Below are positions 50,875 to 61,106 of a DNA stretch of 64,000 bases, one piece after another. The stretch's first letter is position 1. Each line of letters starts with the position of its first letter. Source of the stretch: Moesziomyces globuligerus (taxonomy: Eukaryota; Basidiomycota; Ustilaginomycetes; Ustilaginales; Ustilaginaceae). Location: the NCBI GenBank assembly GCA_030849465.1, contig JARVLF010000009.1, positions 372,001-436,000 of the forward strand, in the 5' to 3' direction. A program made the translations under genes and the position numbers. The notes under the pieces were generated by a model. That model did no database searches and was not told the origin of the DNA. It was given only the letters and a program-made list of their open reading frames with translations.

Positions 50875-52713
50875 ATGAAGCTCATCACGATCAAGGCACT
50901 GGTTGCTTTCACGTCGCTCGCCTTGATGGCGGATGCGGCCGCGGTGCGTCGTGACCCCGCCTCGACCCTCGTTGTCAAGGAGCAGGTGCCCGTGCCGGAC
51001 ACATGGGTGCGACGCTCCAACGCCGACGACAACCAGAGCGTGGCCCTGCGATTTGCGCTCAGGCAAACCGACGTCGCCGCTCTCGAGCAGCGCGTCAGGC
51101 AGACCTCGGACCCCGACCACGAGCTCTACGGTCAGCACCTCTCCGCCGAAGAGGTTTCGGGCTACCTCCAGCCCCAGAAGCGCACCGTCGACGAGGTCGA
51201 GCTCTGGCTGCGCGAGGCTGGCATCAACATCGACGAGTCGCTCGCTGCCCGCTCCCCGGCCAAGGACACCTTCACCGTTCACGTCCCCGTTTGGAAGGCG
51301 CGCGAGCTCCTCGCCGCCGACCTGGGCGTGTACGAGCACAAGCGCAGTGGCACCCTCGCCGTCCGCGCCGAAAAGTACTCGGTCCCCGAACACGTTTCCG
51401 AGCACCTCGACTACGTCGGTCCCCTCACCCTCTTCACCGAGCCCCGCGCCCACAGGAGCGACATCTCGCAGATGAAGATCACCCTCACAGAGCTCGAGGA
51501 CGACGATGTCAACGCGGTCAGCATGGCCAAAGCGGCCGGCGTGCCTGCCGGATGCGACACGGCCAAGGTCAACTCCAAGTGCCTCCGCACGCTCTACAAG
51601 ACCATCAACTACGTGCCCAAGGCCGCCGACAAGTTCAAGATCGGCATCAGCGGCTTCCTCGAGCAGTACGCCAGCTTTGCCGACTTCTCCGGCTTCCTCC
51701 AGCAGCAGAGGCCCGATGCTGCTGCGGGCAACTACAACTTCACCGTCCAGAGCGTCAACGGCGGTCGCAACGACCAGAGCAACCCGGGTTCCGAGGCCAA
51801 CCTGGACGTGCAGACCGTGGGCGGCTTTGTCTACCCCATCCCCTTTACCTACTACACCACCGGTGGCTCGCCGCCCTTCACGCCGGATCTGGTGACGGTG
51901 AGCAACACCAACGAGCCGTACGAGCAGGAGCTCAACTACCTGCTGTCGCTGCCAGACTCGCAGCTGCCCAACGTGCTTAGCACGAGCTACGGTGACGACG
52001 AGCAGACCGTGCCGCGTGCCTACGCCGAGCGAGTGTGCAACTACATCATGGCCCTCGGCGCGCGCGGTGTCTCGGCCATCTACTCGTCCGGTGACAGCGG
52101 TGTTGGCGCCGACGGCAAGTGTGTCTCGAACGGACAGCAGAGCGCCAACGGCACGAGGCAGTTCCTGCCTGCCTTCCCCGCCTCGTGCCCGTGGTCGACG
52201 ACCGTGGGTGCTACGCAGGGCTTCGCACCCGAGGTGGCCGTCGGCGAGGACATTGCCGGCTTCTATTCGGGCGGTGGATTCTCCAACTACTTCCCCACTG
52301 CCTCTTACCAGAAGCCAGTGGTCGAGAAGTACATCGCCTCGCTCAAGAACCAGTACAAGGGCCTGTACAACAAGCAGGGTCGTGGCTACCCGGATGTGGC
52401 GGCGCAGGGCTCCAACTACGTGGTTCGCATCAACGGCAAGAACTACCTCGTTGGCGGTACCTCGGCCTCTTCGCCGACGTTTGCCTCGGTGATCGGTCTG
52501 CTCAACGACGTCCGCATCTCGCAGGGCAAGTCGTCGCTCGGCTTCCTCAACCCGCTCATCTACTCCAAGTGGCTCGGCAGCCCGGCGCTCAACGATGTGA
52601 CCAGCGGAAGCTCGGCCGGCTGCGACACCACCGGCTTCCCCGCCAAGCAGGGCTGGGACGCCGTCACCGGTGCCGGCACGCCCGACTTTGAGCAGATGCG
52701 CCTCACGATCTAA
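50875..52713 (+). CDS. Secreted sedolisin-family serine protease (S53, tripeptidyl-peptidase type)
   Basis: 612 aa from ATG at 50875; the frame is open further upstream, but the signal peptide M-K-L-I-T-I-K-A-L-V starts here. Residues about 30-200 form the pro-kumamolisin activation domain (E-L-Y-G-Q-H-L-S, Y-L-Q-P). The catalytic domain has E307 and D311 in G-S-E-A-N-L-D-V, the oxyanion Asp D407 in S-S-G-D-S-G-V-G, and the nucleophile S530 in G-G-T-S-A-S-S-P. The C-terminal calcium-site motif G-W-D-A-V-T-G-A-G-T-P is present. All key residues are intact. It is an acidic extracellular peptidase. A TATA and a CRE-like GACGTCA lie upstream. Confidence 0.93.
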   Translation: MKLITIKALVAFTSLALMADAAAVRRDPASTLVVKEQVPVPDTWVRRSNADDNQSVALRFALRQTDVAALEQRVRQTSDPDHELYGQHLSAEEVSGYLQPQKRTVDEVELWLREAGINIDESLAARSPAKDTFTVHVPVWKARELLAADLGVYEHKRSGTLAVRAEKYSVPEHVSEHLDYVGPLTLFTEPRAHRSDISQMKITLTELEDDDVNAVSMAKAAGVPAGCDTAKVNSKCLRTLYKTINYVPKAADKFKIGISGFLEQYASFADFSGFLQQQRPDAAAGNYNFTVQSVNGGRNDQSNPGSEANLDVQTVGGFVYPIPFTYYTTGGSPPFTPDLVTVSNTNEPYEQELNYLLSLPDSQLPNVLSTSYGDDEQTVPRAYAERVCNYIMALGARGVSAIYSSGDSGVGADGKCVSNGQQSANGTRQFLPAFPASCPWSTTVGATQGFAPEVAVGEDIAGFYSGGGFSNYFPTASYQKPVVEKYIASLKNQYKGLYNKQGRGYPDVAAQGSNYVVRINGKNYLVGGTSASSPTFASVIGLLNDVRISQGKSSLGFLNPLIYSKWLGSPALNDVTSGSSAGCDTTGFPAKQGWDAVTGAGTPDFEQMRLTI

Positions 52714-52999
52714 AGGTCCTCTAGCACGGAAGAATGAATGAATGCAATTGAGATACAGTATTAGATGGCAGCCGAGTGTGAGGATCGAAGGGGCGGCGGG
52801 TTGAACGGAGCGGACGGGTGCATGTGGTGCTGGTAAGACTCGAGCTTGTCATCGCTTGACTGAGATCGGGGTCTTCGATGGCCACGAGTCCGTGCACAGC
52901 CATACTCATGTTGCAAGCGCACAGCGAGGGGGGTTCGGTGGGGGAATCAAATGCGATGGGATTGGCAAACACAACGAGACGAGCGAACGACGACGACTT

Positions 53000-54483
53000 C
53001 TAACCGTGCTTCCAGTAGCAGATGTCGCCGTCCTGGACCTTGTATTCCCTGCCGACCTGCTTGTACTTGCCGGCGGCCTTGACGCCGTTTTCGCTGCCGT
53101 GCTCCTTGATGTCGTCGATGGAGAAGACCTCGCCGCAGACGAACTTCTTCTGGAAGTCGGTGTGGATGATGCCTGCGGCCTCGGGGGCCTTGAGCCCCTT
53201 GCGGAAGGTCCAGGCGCGGACCTCGTCGGGGCCGGCGGTGAAGTAGCGGACGAGGTCGAGGCCGTCGTAACCGGCCTTGGTGATCTTGCCGAGGGCGCCG
53301 GTGATGTTGTCGCCGAGGGTGGCGAGCTCGGCGGCCTCGGCCTCGGGCGAGCCGAGCTGGAGGAGGCGCTCCTCGAGGGCGACGGAGAAGGGGATGAGCA
53401 GATCGCCCGGGTTGTTCTCGTCGATCCACGCCTTGATCTTGGCGAGCCACTTGTTCTTCCTGCGGACGTAGTCGCGCTCCGAGAGGTTGACGAGGTACAT
53501 GACCGGCTTGGCGGTCAGAAGCTGCAGGTTGTTGATGACCTCGACCTGAAGAGAGCCGGATGGAAGCAAGGCAAGTCAGTACATGAGGCCGAGCAAGTCT
53601 GGTCGATACTGTGCTGCTGCTGCTACTGCTGCTGCCACTGCCGCTGCTGCCGGTGGAAGGATCAGTGTAATACTAATTATCTCATACTGGCTTGATGGGC
53701 CATCGACGAGCTGGGTTATTAGAATTTCGAGTGTCTCAATGCGCACTCTTTATCATCATCTGTGTGGGAGCCGTTGCGGACCGTTGCGGACGGCGGTGGC
53801 GAGGGCAGCAGCAGAAAGCAGCGGCGGCGATGGTGAGTACGTACCTCGGTGTTGTTCCAGTCGCCCTTGCGGATGTCCTTGTTGTCCTCCTGGACGTGCT
53901 TGAGGAGCTTTTCGATGATGGCGACCTCCTCCTTGCGCTTCTTGTCTTCCAACGAGACGTTGCCTGCGCTTCTTGCGACCTTCTTCGCGTTGTCGAGCGC
54001 CTTTTCGATCCAGTCGATGTCCTTGAGCCTCAATTCGGTGGAGATGATCTCCATGTCGCGGATGGGGTTGACGTCGCCCTCGACGTGGATGACCTCTGCG
54101 TCGTCAAAGGCGCGGACGACCTGGAAGATGCCGTCTACGCTGCGGACGTTGCTCAAGAAGGCGTTGCCGAGACCGGCGCCTGTGGAGGCGCCTGCGGTGA
54201 GGCCGGCGATGTCGATGCAGGTGAGGAAGGCGGCGACCTCGGACTTGGGCTTGTACTGTTCGCAGAGCCATGTGAAGCGCTCGTCGGGGACGGGGACGCG
54301 GGACTCTTCGGGGTCGATGGTGGCGTAGGGGAAGTTTGCGGCCTTTCCGAGGTCGCACTTGGTCATGACGTTGAAGAGGGAGGACTTGCCGACGTTGGGG
54401 AGACCGACGATGCCCATCTTGAGATTATTCGAGGGGCGACCCAGACGGATCTTTTCGACGACGACCTGCTTCTTGGGCGGCAT
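53000..54483 (-). CDS. OLA1: Obg-like ATPase OLA1 (YchF family), two exons
   Basis: 394 aa from exons 54483-53845 and 53545-53000. The 299-bp intron (GTACGT...TTCAG, phase 0) is the longest confirmed here. The length is exactly that of the family (394-396). It carries the P-loop G-L-P-N-V-G-K-S-S, switch motifs with D-I-A-G-L-T, and N-L-S-E-R-D in place of the GTPase N-K-x-D. The last is the change that gives YchF/OLA1 proteins ATP preference. A coiled-coil insert (about 130-200) and a C-terminal TGS domain (about 305-390) complete it. It is a cytosolic translation- and stress-linked ATPase. The splice joins W-N-N-T-E to V-E-V-I-N-N as in orthologs. Confidence 0.94.
53546..53844 (-). other. 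Intron of OLA1 with CAG/CTG-rich repeat
   Basis: 299 bp, donor GTACGT, acceptor TTCAG. It contains an interrupted GCTGCT repeat at 53611-53651 (plus strand) and an AT-rich segment at 53665-53760, unlike the other short introns here. Confidence 0.85.
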
Positions 54484-55361
54484 CTTTTGAACTCTATATG
54501 ACTTGGCGAGCGGGAGCGGTGTTGTGCAGAAGGGGCGGTCGCGAGCGGGGGTGCGTGGCGATGCCCTTGAGGTGCGTGCGAGTGCGTGCGGGTCGAAGCG
54601 AGTGCTTGAGAGTGCGAGAGGAGCAGCGGTGCTTGCGGCGGAGTGGGTGGTAGTGAGTGTCCTGGTGGCAGCGGCCAGACGCAGAAGAGGCATGTACCGG
54701 GGCAGGTGCGGCTAGGCGAGAGGGATGAAGCGTGGTGACCTAGTTGGTGCTGTTGGTGGTGGTGGTGGGGGTTGAGCGCACCGTACTGTACGAGCCTCAG
54801 TTCAAGATTTTTCTTCTCGCTCGACGTCTTCTTGTTCCTCCTCATCTTCTGCCGCCTTCACTCCGATCGTGTGCCTGTGCGGTGCGCCTTTCTCGTCCGA
54901 TACATTGACGTGGCAGAGCATGTTACGCCTCGCTATACCACACCTTTGCTGCATTCGATCCAGGGGCGGCAGCGGCTGTGTTGACGTCAACGCGTGAGAG
55001 CAGAGGCAGATTTTGGATTCATTCGAATTCGAATCGGGTTGGGTTGCTGCTGGACTGCTCGACTGCTGCTCGGCGGTTGCAGTGCCAGCGCGCTGCAGAG
55101 TTTGGCTCACGTGCAGATCGGCGCAGCCTGAGGCTGAGTCTGAGTGTCTTGGAAATCGCCATTTGCTCGCCCCCACTCGCTCACTGCCTCGCCCAAATCA
55201 CTGAGCTCTTGGCAGCGCGGCGCGGCGCTGCACGAGCGAGCGAGCGAGCGGGCGCCCTGGACATCCGACGCGCTCCCAACATCATCCCCTCCAACCACCA
55301 CGACCACGACCACGACCGCCTCCTCGCTTCCTCGACTCGCAAACAGCTCACACCGTAAAAC
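54484..55361. other. Divergent intergenic region between OLA1 and the GPI-type gene, 878 bp
   Basis: Contains both promoters. A GTGCGAGTGCGTGCGGG-type GT/GC stretch lies near OLA1, and CGAGCGAGCGAGCG (55237-55250) near the GPI gene. No TATA in a useful position. No coding content recognised. Confidence 0.5.
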
Positions 55362-55760
55362 ATGCGATCCACAACATTCGTCCTCGCGCTCGTCGCGCTC
55401 ATCCTCTCGCTCGTCGCCCTCACATCCGCATCCGACTCGCTCGAAAAGCGTCAGGCCGCTGCCGGTGGTGGTGCCGGCGTCGCAACCACCTACACCGGCG
55501 TCCAGACCATCTCCGGCTACACCCCGCCGCCCTCCTCCATCCTCCCCGCTCCTCAGGTCTCCCGCGGCACCATCCTCACCAGCATCCCCGGCTACGGCAA
55601 CAACACTGGCGCTGGCGCCGCGCTCAACCAGGGCTCCGGCATGGGCTCCAGCAGCGGCGCTCTCTCCCTCTTGACCTCGCCCCACCTCTCCTCCAGCGCA
55701 GCCGCATCCGCCGCCTTCATGTGCGTCGCCGTCATCGCAGCAGGTGCCGTCCTGCTCTAG
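55362..55760 (+). CDS. Small GPI-anchored-type cell-surface protein
   Basis: 132 aa. The N-terminal signal peptide (M-R-S-T-T-F then Leu/Val/Ala core) ends near T-S-A-S. Next is a K-R Kex2-type site. A Gly/Ser/Thr/Pro-rich mature part with one N-glycosylation site (N-N-T) follows. The C-terminus has a small-residue omega region (S-S-S-A-A-A-S-A) and then a hydrophobic tail (A-V-I-A-A-G-A-V-L-L) with no following charged residues, the standard GPI-attachment layout. No enzyme domain; a structural or adhesive wall protein is likely. Confidence 0.75.
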   Translation: MRSTTFVLALVALILSLVALTSASDSLEKRQAAAGGGAGVATTYTGVQTISGYTPPPSSILPAPQVSRGTILTSIPGYGNNTGAGAALNQGSGMGSSSGALSLLTSPHLSSSAAASAAFMCVAVIAAGAVLL

Positions 55761-56161
55761 ACCCACCCGCTAAGCCAAGCCACCCCGCGATCCTGCCAGC
55801 ACTCGCGGTCCACCCACCCGCCCCTGCCGTCCTGGCTCCACTTCATCCGTCTCGACACGCATCTACACTCTTCAAGACTTGGCCCTTTGGCTGCACCGCC
55901 TCGGTCGCGAAGATCACGGACTATACTCTCCTCCCTCCCGCTTTCCCTGTATATCTTGACCTTGCTCTCTTTTTTCTTTGCACACTCCACCCACCCTGTT
56001 CGCTCTCTCGTGCTCCTTTCTTCATTGCAATGCATCTTGCTCACTTCGATTTCGTCGCTTCGCTCGATTTCAGCCAGTTTGCATTGCTTTTGGCAGGCAC
56101 AGTCGATTTACTACGTGCACTCGCACTAATGCAGGTGCCCTGTCGCATCGGCCGGCAACAT
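55761..56161. other. Intergenic region, 401 bp, between convergent genes
   Basis: 3' flanks of the GPI-type gene and the cutinase gene; CT-rich in the first 250 bp. Nothing else seen. Confidence 0.5.
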
Positions 56162-57325
56162 TCAGACACCCTGGCTTTCCAGCCCGCGCTTTCCGCCGTG
56201 CTTTCCGTGGTGCTGCTTTCGGTGCTTGCCGTGGTGCGAGCGGCGCTTTGGTCCAGATGCCTGCCCGGAGCTCTTGTACGCTTCCGCTAGGAACTGCACC
56301 GCTTGTGGCACGTCCTGGACGTTGTACGTCATGTGCGCCATAAACATGACCCCGTTCATACACACCGGATCGCCCGCATGGCAGAAGATCTGCACCTTGC
56401 TCGTGCTTTGCACCTGCTGCGCCTTGAGTGGATCGCCGAACGTCACCGCACCCACCACGTTCTGCCCCCGGATCTGATGCACCACCATCGCGCCTTTCGA
56501 ATAGCCCCCCAAGACGAACTTGGTGCGAGGGCACTTGGCTGTGATGCCTGCCATGAACCGCGACGCCGTGTTGGCTCCCTCGCCCGGAGACACCATGTAC
56601 TCCATGCTCGAGCTGTACACCGTGTCGTAGCATTGCGTGCCAGGCACCGCCTGCTGCAGACCCGTGCATAGCGGACGACCCACAATGCCAAACGTCCCCT
56701 GCATCTCCGTCGTTCCACGCGCAAAGATCAGATACAGCGGCGGACAGTCTCCCGACCCTGCCCTTGTCGCAGTCTCAGGCGCACTTCCCCCCGACGCTGG
56801 CGCAGAGGCACCTGTCGTGTCAGCTGTCGCCGGAGGCGTGCTCGCCAAACTACCAGCACTACCCTGACCTCCACCCATCCCCAAAAGCCCCATGAGCCCC
56901 GTCATCGGTGAAGAGCTTCCTTGCGAAGAGGGAGATGCCGTCGACATCGCATTCGACATGCCGCCGAGACCGCCAAGACCACCCATGCTCCCCAGACCGC
57001 CCAAACCACCAAGCCCACCCAGACTATCCAATCCACCAAGGCCTCCAGCTCCACCCATGCCCGGTAGCTGGAAGGTTCTTCTGACTAAGCCTCGCACGGA
57101 TCCCCGTCCTGAACCGTCTTGATGAGGGGAGCCGCTTGCCGTGCCAGATGCCGCCGAAAGCGAGTTGCCAGCGCTACCGTCGCTGCTCAGTTCGCGGCCC
57201 TTGAGGCCCGGCACCAACGAAGTGCTTCCTACCGGAGAGGTGGTGGCCGGAACAGAGCTTGCTGGTAGAGCCGCAGCGTAAGCTACGAGATTCAAGAAGG
57301 CTAAGATTAGCAAGAATGTGCGCAT
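56162..57325 (-). CDS. Secreted cutinase with long glycine-rich N-terminal spacer
   Basis: 387 aa from ATG at 57325, where a signal peptide begins (M-R-T-F-L-L-I-L-A-F-L-N-L-V-A-Y-A). Upstream in-frame residues lack a signal and are leader. The cutinase domain is residues about 190-355: C-P-P-L-Y-L-I-F-A-R-G-T-T-E, the nucleophile S276 in G-G-Y-S-K-G-A-M (G-Y-S-Q-G in most cutinases), D319 in C-H-A-G-D-P-V-C and H331 in M-A-H-M-T-Y. Four cysteines fit the two family disulfides. Residues 20-190 are an unusual Gly/Ser/Met-rich spacer with G-L-G-G repeats; most cutinases are about 200-230 aa. It hydrolyses cutin and other polyesters. TATAAG lies about 95 bp upstream. Confidence 0.9.
   Translation of the reverse strand: MRTFLLILAFLNLVAYAAALPASSVPATTSPVGSTSLVPGLKGRELSSDGSAGNSLSAASGTASGSPHQDGSGRGSVRGLVRRTFQLPGMGGAGGLGGLDSLGGLGGLGGLGSMGGLGGLGGMSNAMSTASPSSQGSSSPMTGLMGLLGMGGGQGSAGSLASTPPATADTTGASAPASGGSAPETATRAGSGDCPPLYLIFARGTTEMQGTFGIVGRPLCTGLQQAVPGTQCYDTVYSSSMEYMVSPGEGANTASRFMAGITAKCPRTKFVLGGYSKGAMVVHQIRGQNVVGAVTFGDPLKAQQVQSTSKVQIFCHAGDPVCMNGVMFMAHMTYNVQDVPQAVQFLAEAYKSSGQASGPKRRSHHGKHRKQHHGKHGGKRGLESQGV
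56960..57052 (-). repeat. G-L-G-G coding repeat in the cutinase spacer
   Basis: Residues about 92-122 repeat G-L-G-G with occasional Ser, Asp or Met. The DNA shows matching CCNCCAAG-type 9-12 bp units. Confidence 0.7.
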
Positions 57326-58379
57326 GATGCAAAATGCTCCGCAGAAGGGAGGGGTCGAGTTCGTCCGAACGGGCGCCAGTGCCTCCTCTGCCGTGTGCTC
57401 GCTCTCAGACCGCTCCTTCTTATACAGATGCAGTGACACATGTTAGCAAGCGAGTCTGGCCCTCAGAGTAACATAAGTCTCTCGGAATCCACTCGGATCT
57501 GCCCCATAGTGCCAAGATGCCCCGCGACGTTTGGTCGGGTTGCGCAACGCAAGCTTTGCTTTCACCCATCGTGGCGCTCGAGTGCAGGTTCATAGGCTCG
57601 TGCACGCGCTCGACATCGAACACCACCTCATCTCGCCATGCCTTCCGATGCCCCATCCGAGCCTCGATCCTAATAAGCTCGGGCGCTGAAGCGAACGCCA
57701 GTCAGCTCAATATCGATCTTCACATCCCTCCTCTCCATTTGCAAGCACGTACCGCCGCGTTTCATCTGTAGCAGCTAGCTGGTCCCTTGCACGCTCTCCC
57801 CATCGATCGACGGGTGCCACGTCTTCGCCCTCATCAGACCATGGTGCTTTCAAAGCAGCCCTGTACACTGCCAGCCTGGATCACAAAGCCACTACAATCA
57901 CCTCGGGCGTCCAGAGCATCGTTATTCCTGGTCGATGGGTCGTCAAGACAGATAGTGAATATGTATGCAGACCGTCCCCCGCCGTGCAATTGAGCTTCGT
58001 TAGCGTAGTTGGATTATCCGTCCCTGCCGGTCCGGACCGTCTGAGAAACTGCAGCAAATTGCAGCACAATCCGGACCACACACGCGAATTTTCCCCGCCA
58101 AATCAGTTCCAAATTTGAGAGTTATTGGTTGCGTAACTGATGTTATTTGGAGCCTAACACTCCAATAACTTGAGTTATTCTACCTCCACATTTTAGAGCC
58201 CACATTTAAGGGTCTCATTTGATGCACGTTGTACAGCCCACTTTGTTGGTGTTGGTGTGTGTCGGTGCTTTCGTCTTGCAAGTGCCATTTGACTCAGCCT
58301 CCGCACCACCATCATCACCCATTGCACCACCGCCAATCTCACCCTTTCCAACGCGTCTAGCCATCAAACAACAACTTCC
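57326..58379. other. Intergenic region, about 1.05 kb, cutinase promoter and AT-rich patch
   Basis: Left part: cutinase promoter with TATAAG on the minus strand at 57424-57419. Right part: an AT-rich patch at about 58085-58215 with an inverted repeat, then about 100 bp of sequence that is duplicated upstream of the second recombinase copy (58280-58379 matches 61303-61402). Confidence 0.55.
58120..58170. repeat. Inverted repeat in AT-rich patch upstream of the Crypton-like gene
   Basis: AGTTATTGG (58120-58128) and CCAATAACT (58162-58170) are perfect 9-bp inverted arms with 33 bp between. A further GAGTTATT follows at 58172-58179. Confidence 0.6.
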
Positions 58380-61106
58380 ATGCCAGCCCAGCGCCCTAGC
58401 CACCCGCGCAAGCGCGTGGCAAGCACTCCATACGCGCCGGAGGCCACACCAGCTCCTGCATCCGCATCCGCTCATCAAGCGCCGCAGCAGAGTTTCGGAC
58501 TTCCTTTACGACAACCCGGCGCTTCCTTGGCCGGGTCTCTGCAGCTCATCCAAGATCAACACGATGTGATACGTCCCACCAACACAAGAAAGGCGTACGA
58601 TCGAAGGAAGCAAGAGTGGTACGACTGGTGCGATCGCCAGACTGACTATGAGTTTAGAGCACCGCTCACGTAAGTGCACTTTCATACGAGACAATCCTCA
58701 ACGACATGACTACTGACAAAGTGCTGCTTTTCATCGCAATACAGGTATACGGTCACTCAAGCAAAGCTCGCGTTTTTCCTTCAGGACTACGTCCTGACGA
58801 AGAAGAAGACGCAGCACCAACGAAAGCCACCACGGTCCAGCAAGAGTGGCACTCCGTTGCCCATTGTGTCGCTTCCCCCTTCCTCAACACCGCCACCGAC
58901 GCCATCGCCATCCACCGACACCGCGCTATCGCCGGCCAGCGCGATCCCCGTTCCCTCCCAACCAAGTCTGCCGACCCCACCACCTTCGTCCATCATCAGC
59001 AATGCATCTTCTTCCGTGCTCACGCCTGCCATCGCATCAAGCTCGCGTGTGACGATTGATCCCGCCACTGAGTGCGATGAAAACGCAGATGGGCTGGACG
59101 ACACTGCGAACGATGGCACTGCGGATGGTCTCGGCACTGCGGATGGGCTTGGTCCGTCATCGATCAACCTTTACATTGCCGCAGTCGTCGATCTATGGAA
59201 GACCCAGTGCCACCAGGGGATCAACAATCACCCCAATCCGCGCGGTGGCCCGGTTGCAACCCTGACGCAGACACTGCGTCTGCAGCAAGCCAAGAAGCAC
59301 AAGGAGACGTATGTGGATCGCGGAAAAGGCACGCTGCTTGATGGCATCTCGCATGCCGATCAACTCATCAAACTGGCGAACGACGGATTCGAGCGCGCCA
59401 CCTTCGAGGGTATCCGGGATCGATTGATGATGCTGATGTCGCACTTTGCCCTTCTTCGTGGCGACAATGCCCGGAAACTGGAGCTGGCGGATCTGCACAC
59501 GATCGTCCTGGATAGCGACAGCACACACTCTCGGTGCTTGGCGCTCATCGCAACTCTCAGGAATGGCAAGACGAACCAAGGAGGACGGCTGGAGATGGCT
59601 GGCATGCTTCGCAACAAGAATGTCGAGTTCTGTCCGATTGGCGGGCTGGCATTCCTGCTCTTCTGTCGCTTCCATCTGGGTGCCCCGCCACTTCTCGACA
59701 AGAGCAAGAGCATCGAGGAGCAATTCCCGGACTTCACGTCCAACGAAACCTGGTACGACATCAAGCTCTTTCCTTCTATCAACCAAAGCGCAGCCGATCC
59801 CATCTCATACGAGGCGCAGGCCAAGGCCTTTCGATCGGCGTTTGTGCGTCAAGGTATTGAGACGTCCAAGGTGACGCACTTGATGCGCTCGACAGGCGCC
59901 AGGATGGCCGAGCTTGGAGGCGCAAACGTGGACGATATCCGGCGTTCGGGTCGATGGGAGCAGAGTGCAGTGGCAAACTGCTATCTCACTCAGCTTCCTC
60001 GACAGACAATGCGAACACTAGCCGGCTTTTCAGCAGAAGGAGGCGACTTTTGGATAGCTCGCGACGTGCCGGTGCCAGAGTCTCTGCTAGATGCGATCTT
60101 CCCCCTTGCCACCGTCAAGCTCAACGAGGAAAAGGCCAAGGCAACGGAGCAGAACAAGAGCGGCAACATGGCCGCAATTGGCTTCCTCGAGCTGCTGGTG
60201 GAGCTTCGCCCCATCCTCATACAGGATGCCGTCTTCATTCGACAGAAGTTCCCTCAACACTTTCTCTTCAAGCACGTCGTCTTCCAGTCCAAGGCATTCA
60301 ACGATTTCGCCAACCGCCTCCTGACCAGCACCTCACAGCAAGTTGACCCGGTCGAGAAGACGCTCAAGCTTGTGGTCCCTCACATCGCGTCCATTCTGAC
60401 TGCACAGATGTCGTCCATCAAGCAGGAACTCAAGATCACTGCCGCTGCGGGCAAGGAGGATTCGGCAGCAATCCAAGAGACGGTCAGTAGGGAATCGCTA
60501 GCTACACGTAGAGTGCTTCGGGCGATGGCGAACGGCTACGTGAACATGGGGCAGTCGGCCAATGAGGCCATAGATTCCGCATCGCAACCCTCAACGTCGT
60601 CAAGTTCGGAAGGCCCTCGCACTCCACCCACATCGGTGTCATCGGTGCCGTCTCTGCCCACCAGCACATCTGGTTCTGAGGGCTACAAGTACATTGCTCC
60701 GGACCGCAAGATCAAGACGGTTTCAATGCTGTGGCAGGAGTATAGCGAAGGCATCGAAGATCGGCCGTCGCTCAAGTCGGTGTACGAGCATCCGCTGCAC
60801 AAGTGGGAAGGCCACAGTGACAGTGATCGCAGGTTCTTCCAGCGTCGTCTGGGCATCCTTCAGGAGATACAGCGCCGCGCAGAGGCGCAGAACATGTCGC
60901 CCACCGCCGTTGCCGCCCAACTCGACACCTTCATGTTATCGCTTCCCAACCAGTCGCTCTACAGTCTTCAAGAGGCCATCAAGAAAAAGAGTCTTCCTCA
61001 GGCTCTGCCCACCACCGTTGACATCGACTATGACCTCGTGCCGATAGCCATGGAGATTCTGGCCGAGAGCTTGGAACAGAGCATGGGACAACGCTCCGCC
61101 GAGTAA
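58380..61106 (+). CDS. Crypton-type tyrosine recombinase with GCR1_C-like DNA-binding domain, two exons, intact
   Basis: 883 aa from exons 58380-58669 and 58745-61106; the 75-bp intron is GTAAGT...TACAG. The N-terminal core-binding part (about 75-125) has R-P-T-N-T-R-K-A-Y and V-T-Q-A-K-L-A-F-F-L. A Pro/Ser-rich spacer and an acidic T-A-D-G-L repeat run to about 230. The recombinase domain starts at S-S-I-N-L-Y-I-A-A-V-V-D-L-W. The catalytic set is R335 (L-L-R-G-D-N), H475-x-x-R478 (T-H-L-M-R), W501 (S-G-R-W) and the nucleophile Y510 (N-C-Y-L-T). Residues about 743-810 look like the GCR1_C DNA-binding domain typical of Cryptons. The frame is uninterrupted, so the copy may be active or recently so. 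A domesticated DNA-binding role is the alternative. A broken copy follows directly. Confidence 0.82.
58670..58744 (+). other. Intron of the Crypton-type recombinase gene
   Basis: 75 bp, donor GTAAGT, acceptor ATACAG, phase 2. Removal joins P-L-T to Y-T-V-T-Q-A-K-L and gives one continuous 883-aa frame. Confidence 0.8.

Noticed and set aside
53000..53569. Separate 189-aa TGS-domain protein
   Set aside because: It is exon 2 of OLA1; splicing to 53845 restores the full family length of 394 aa.
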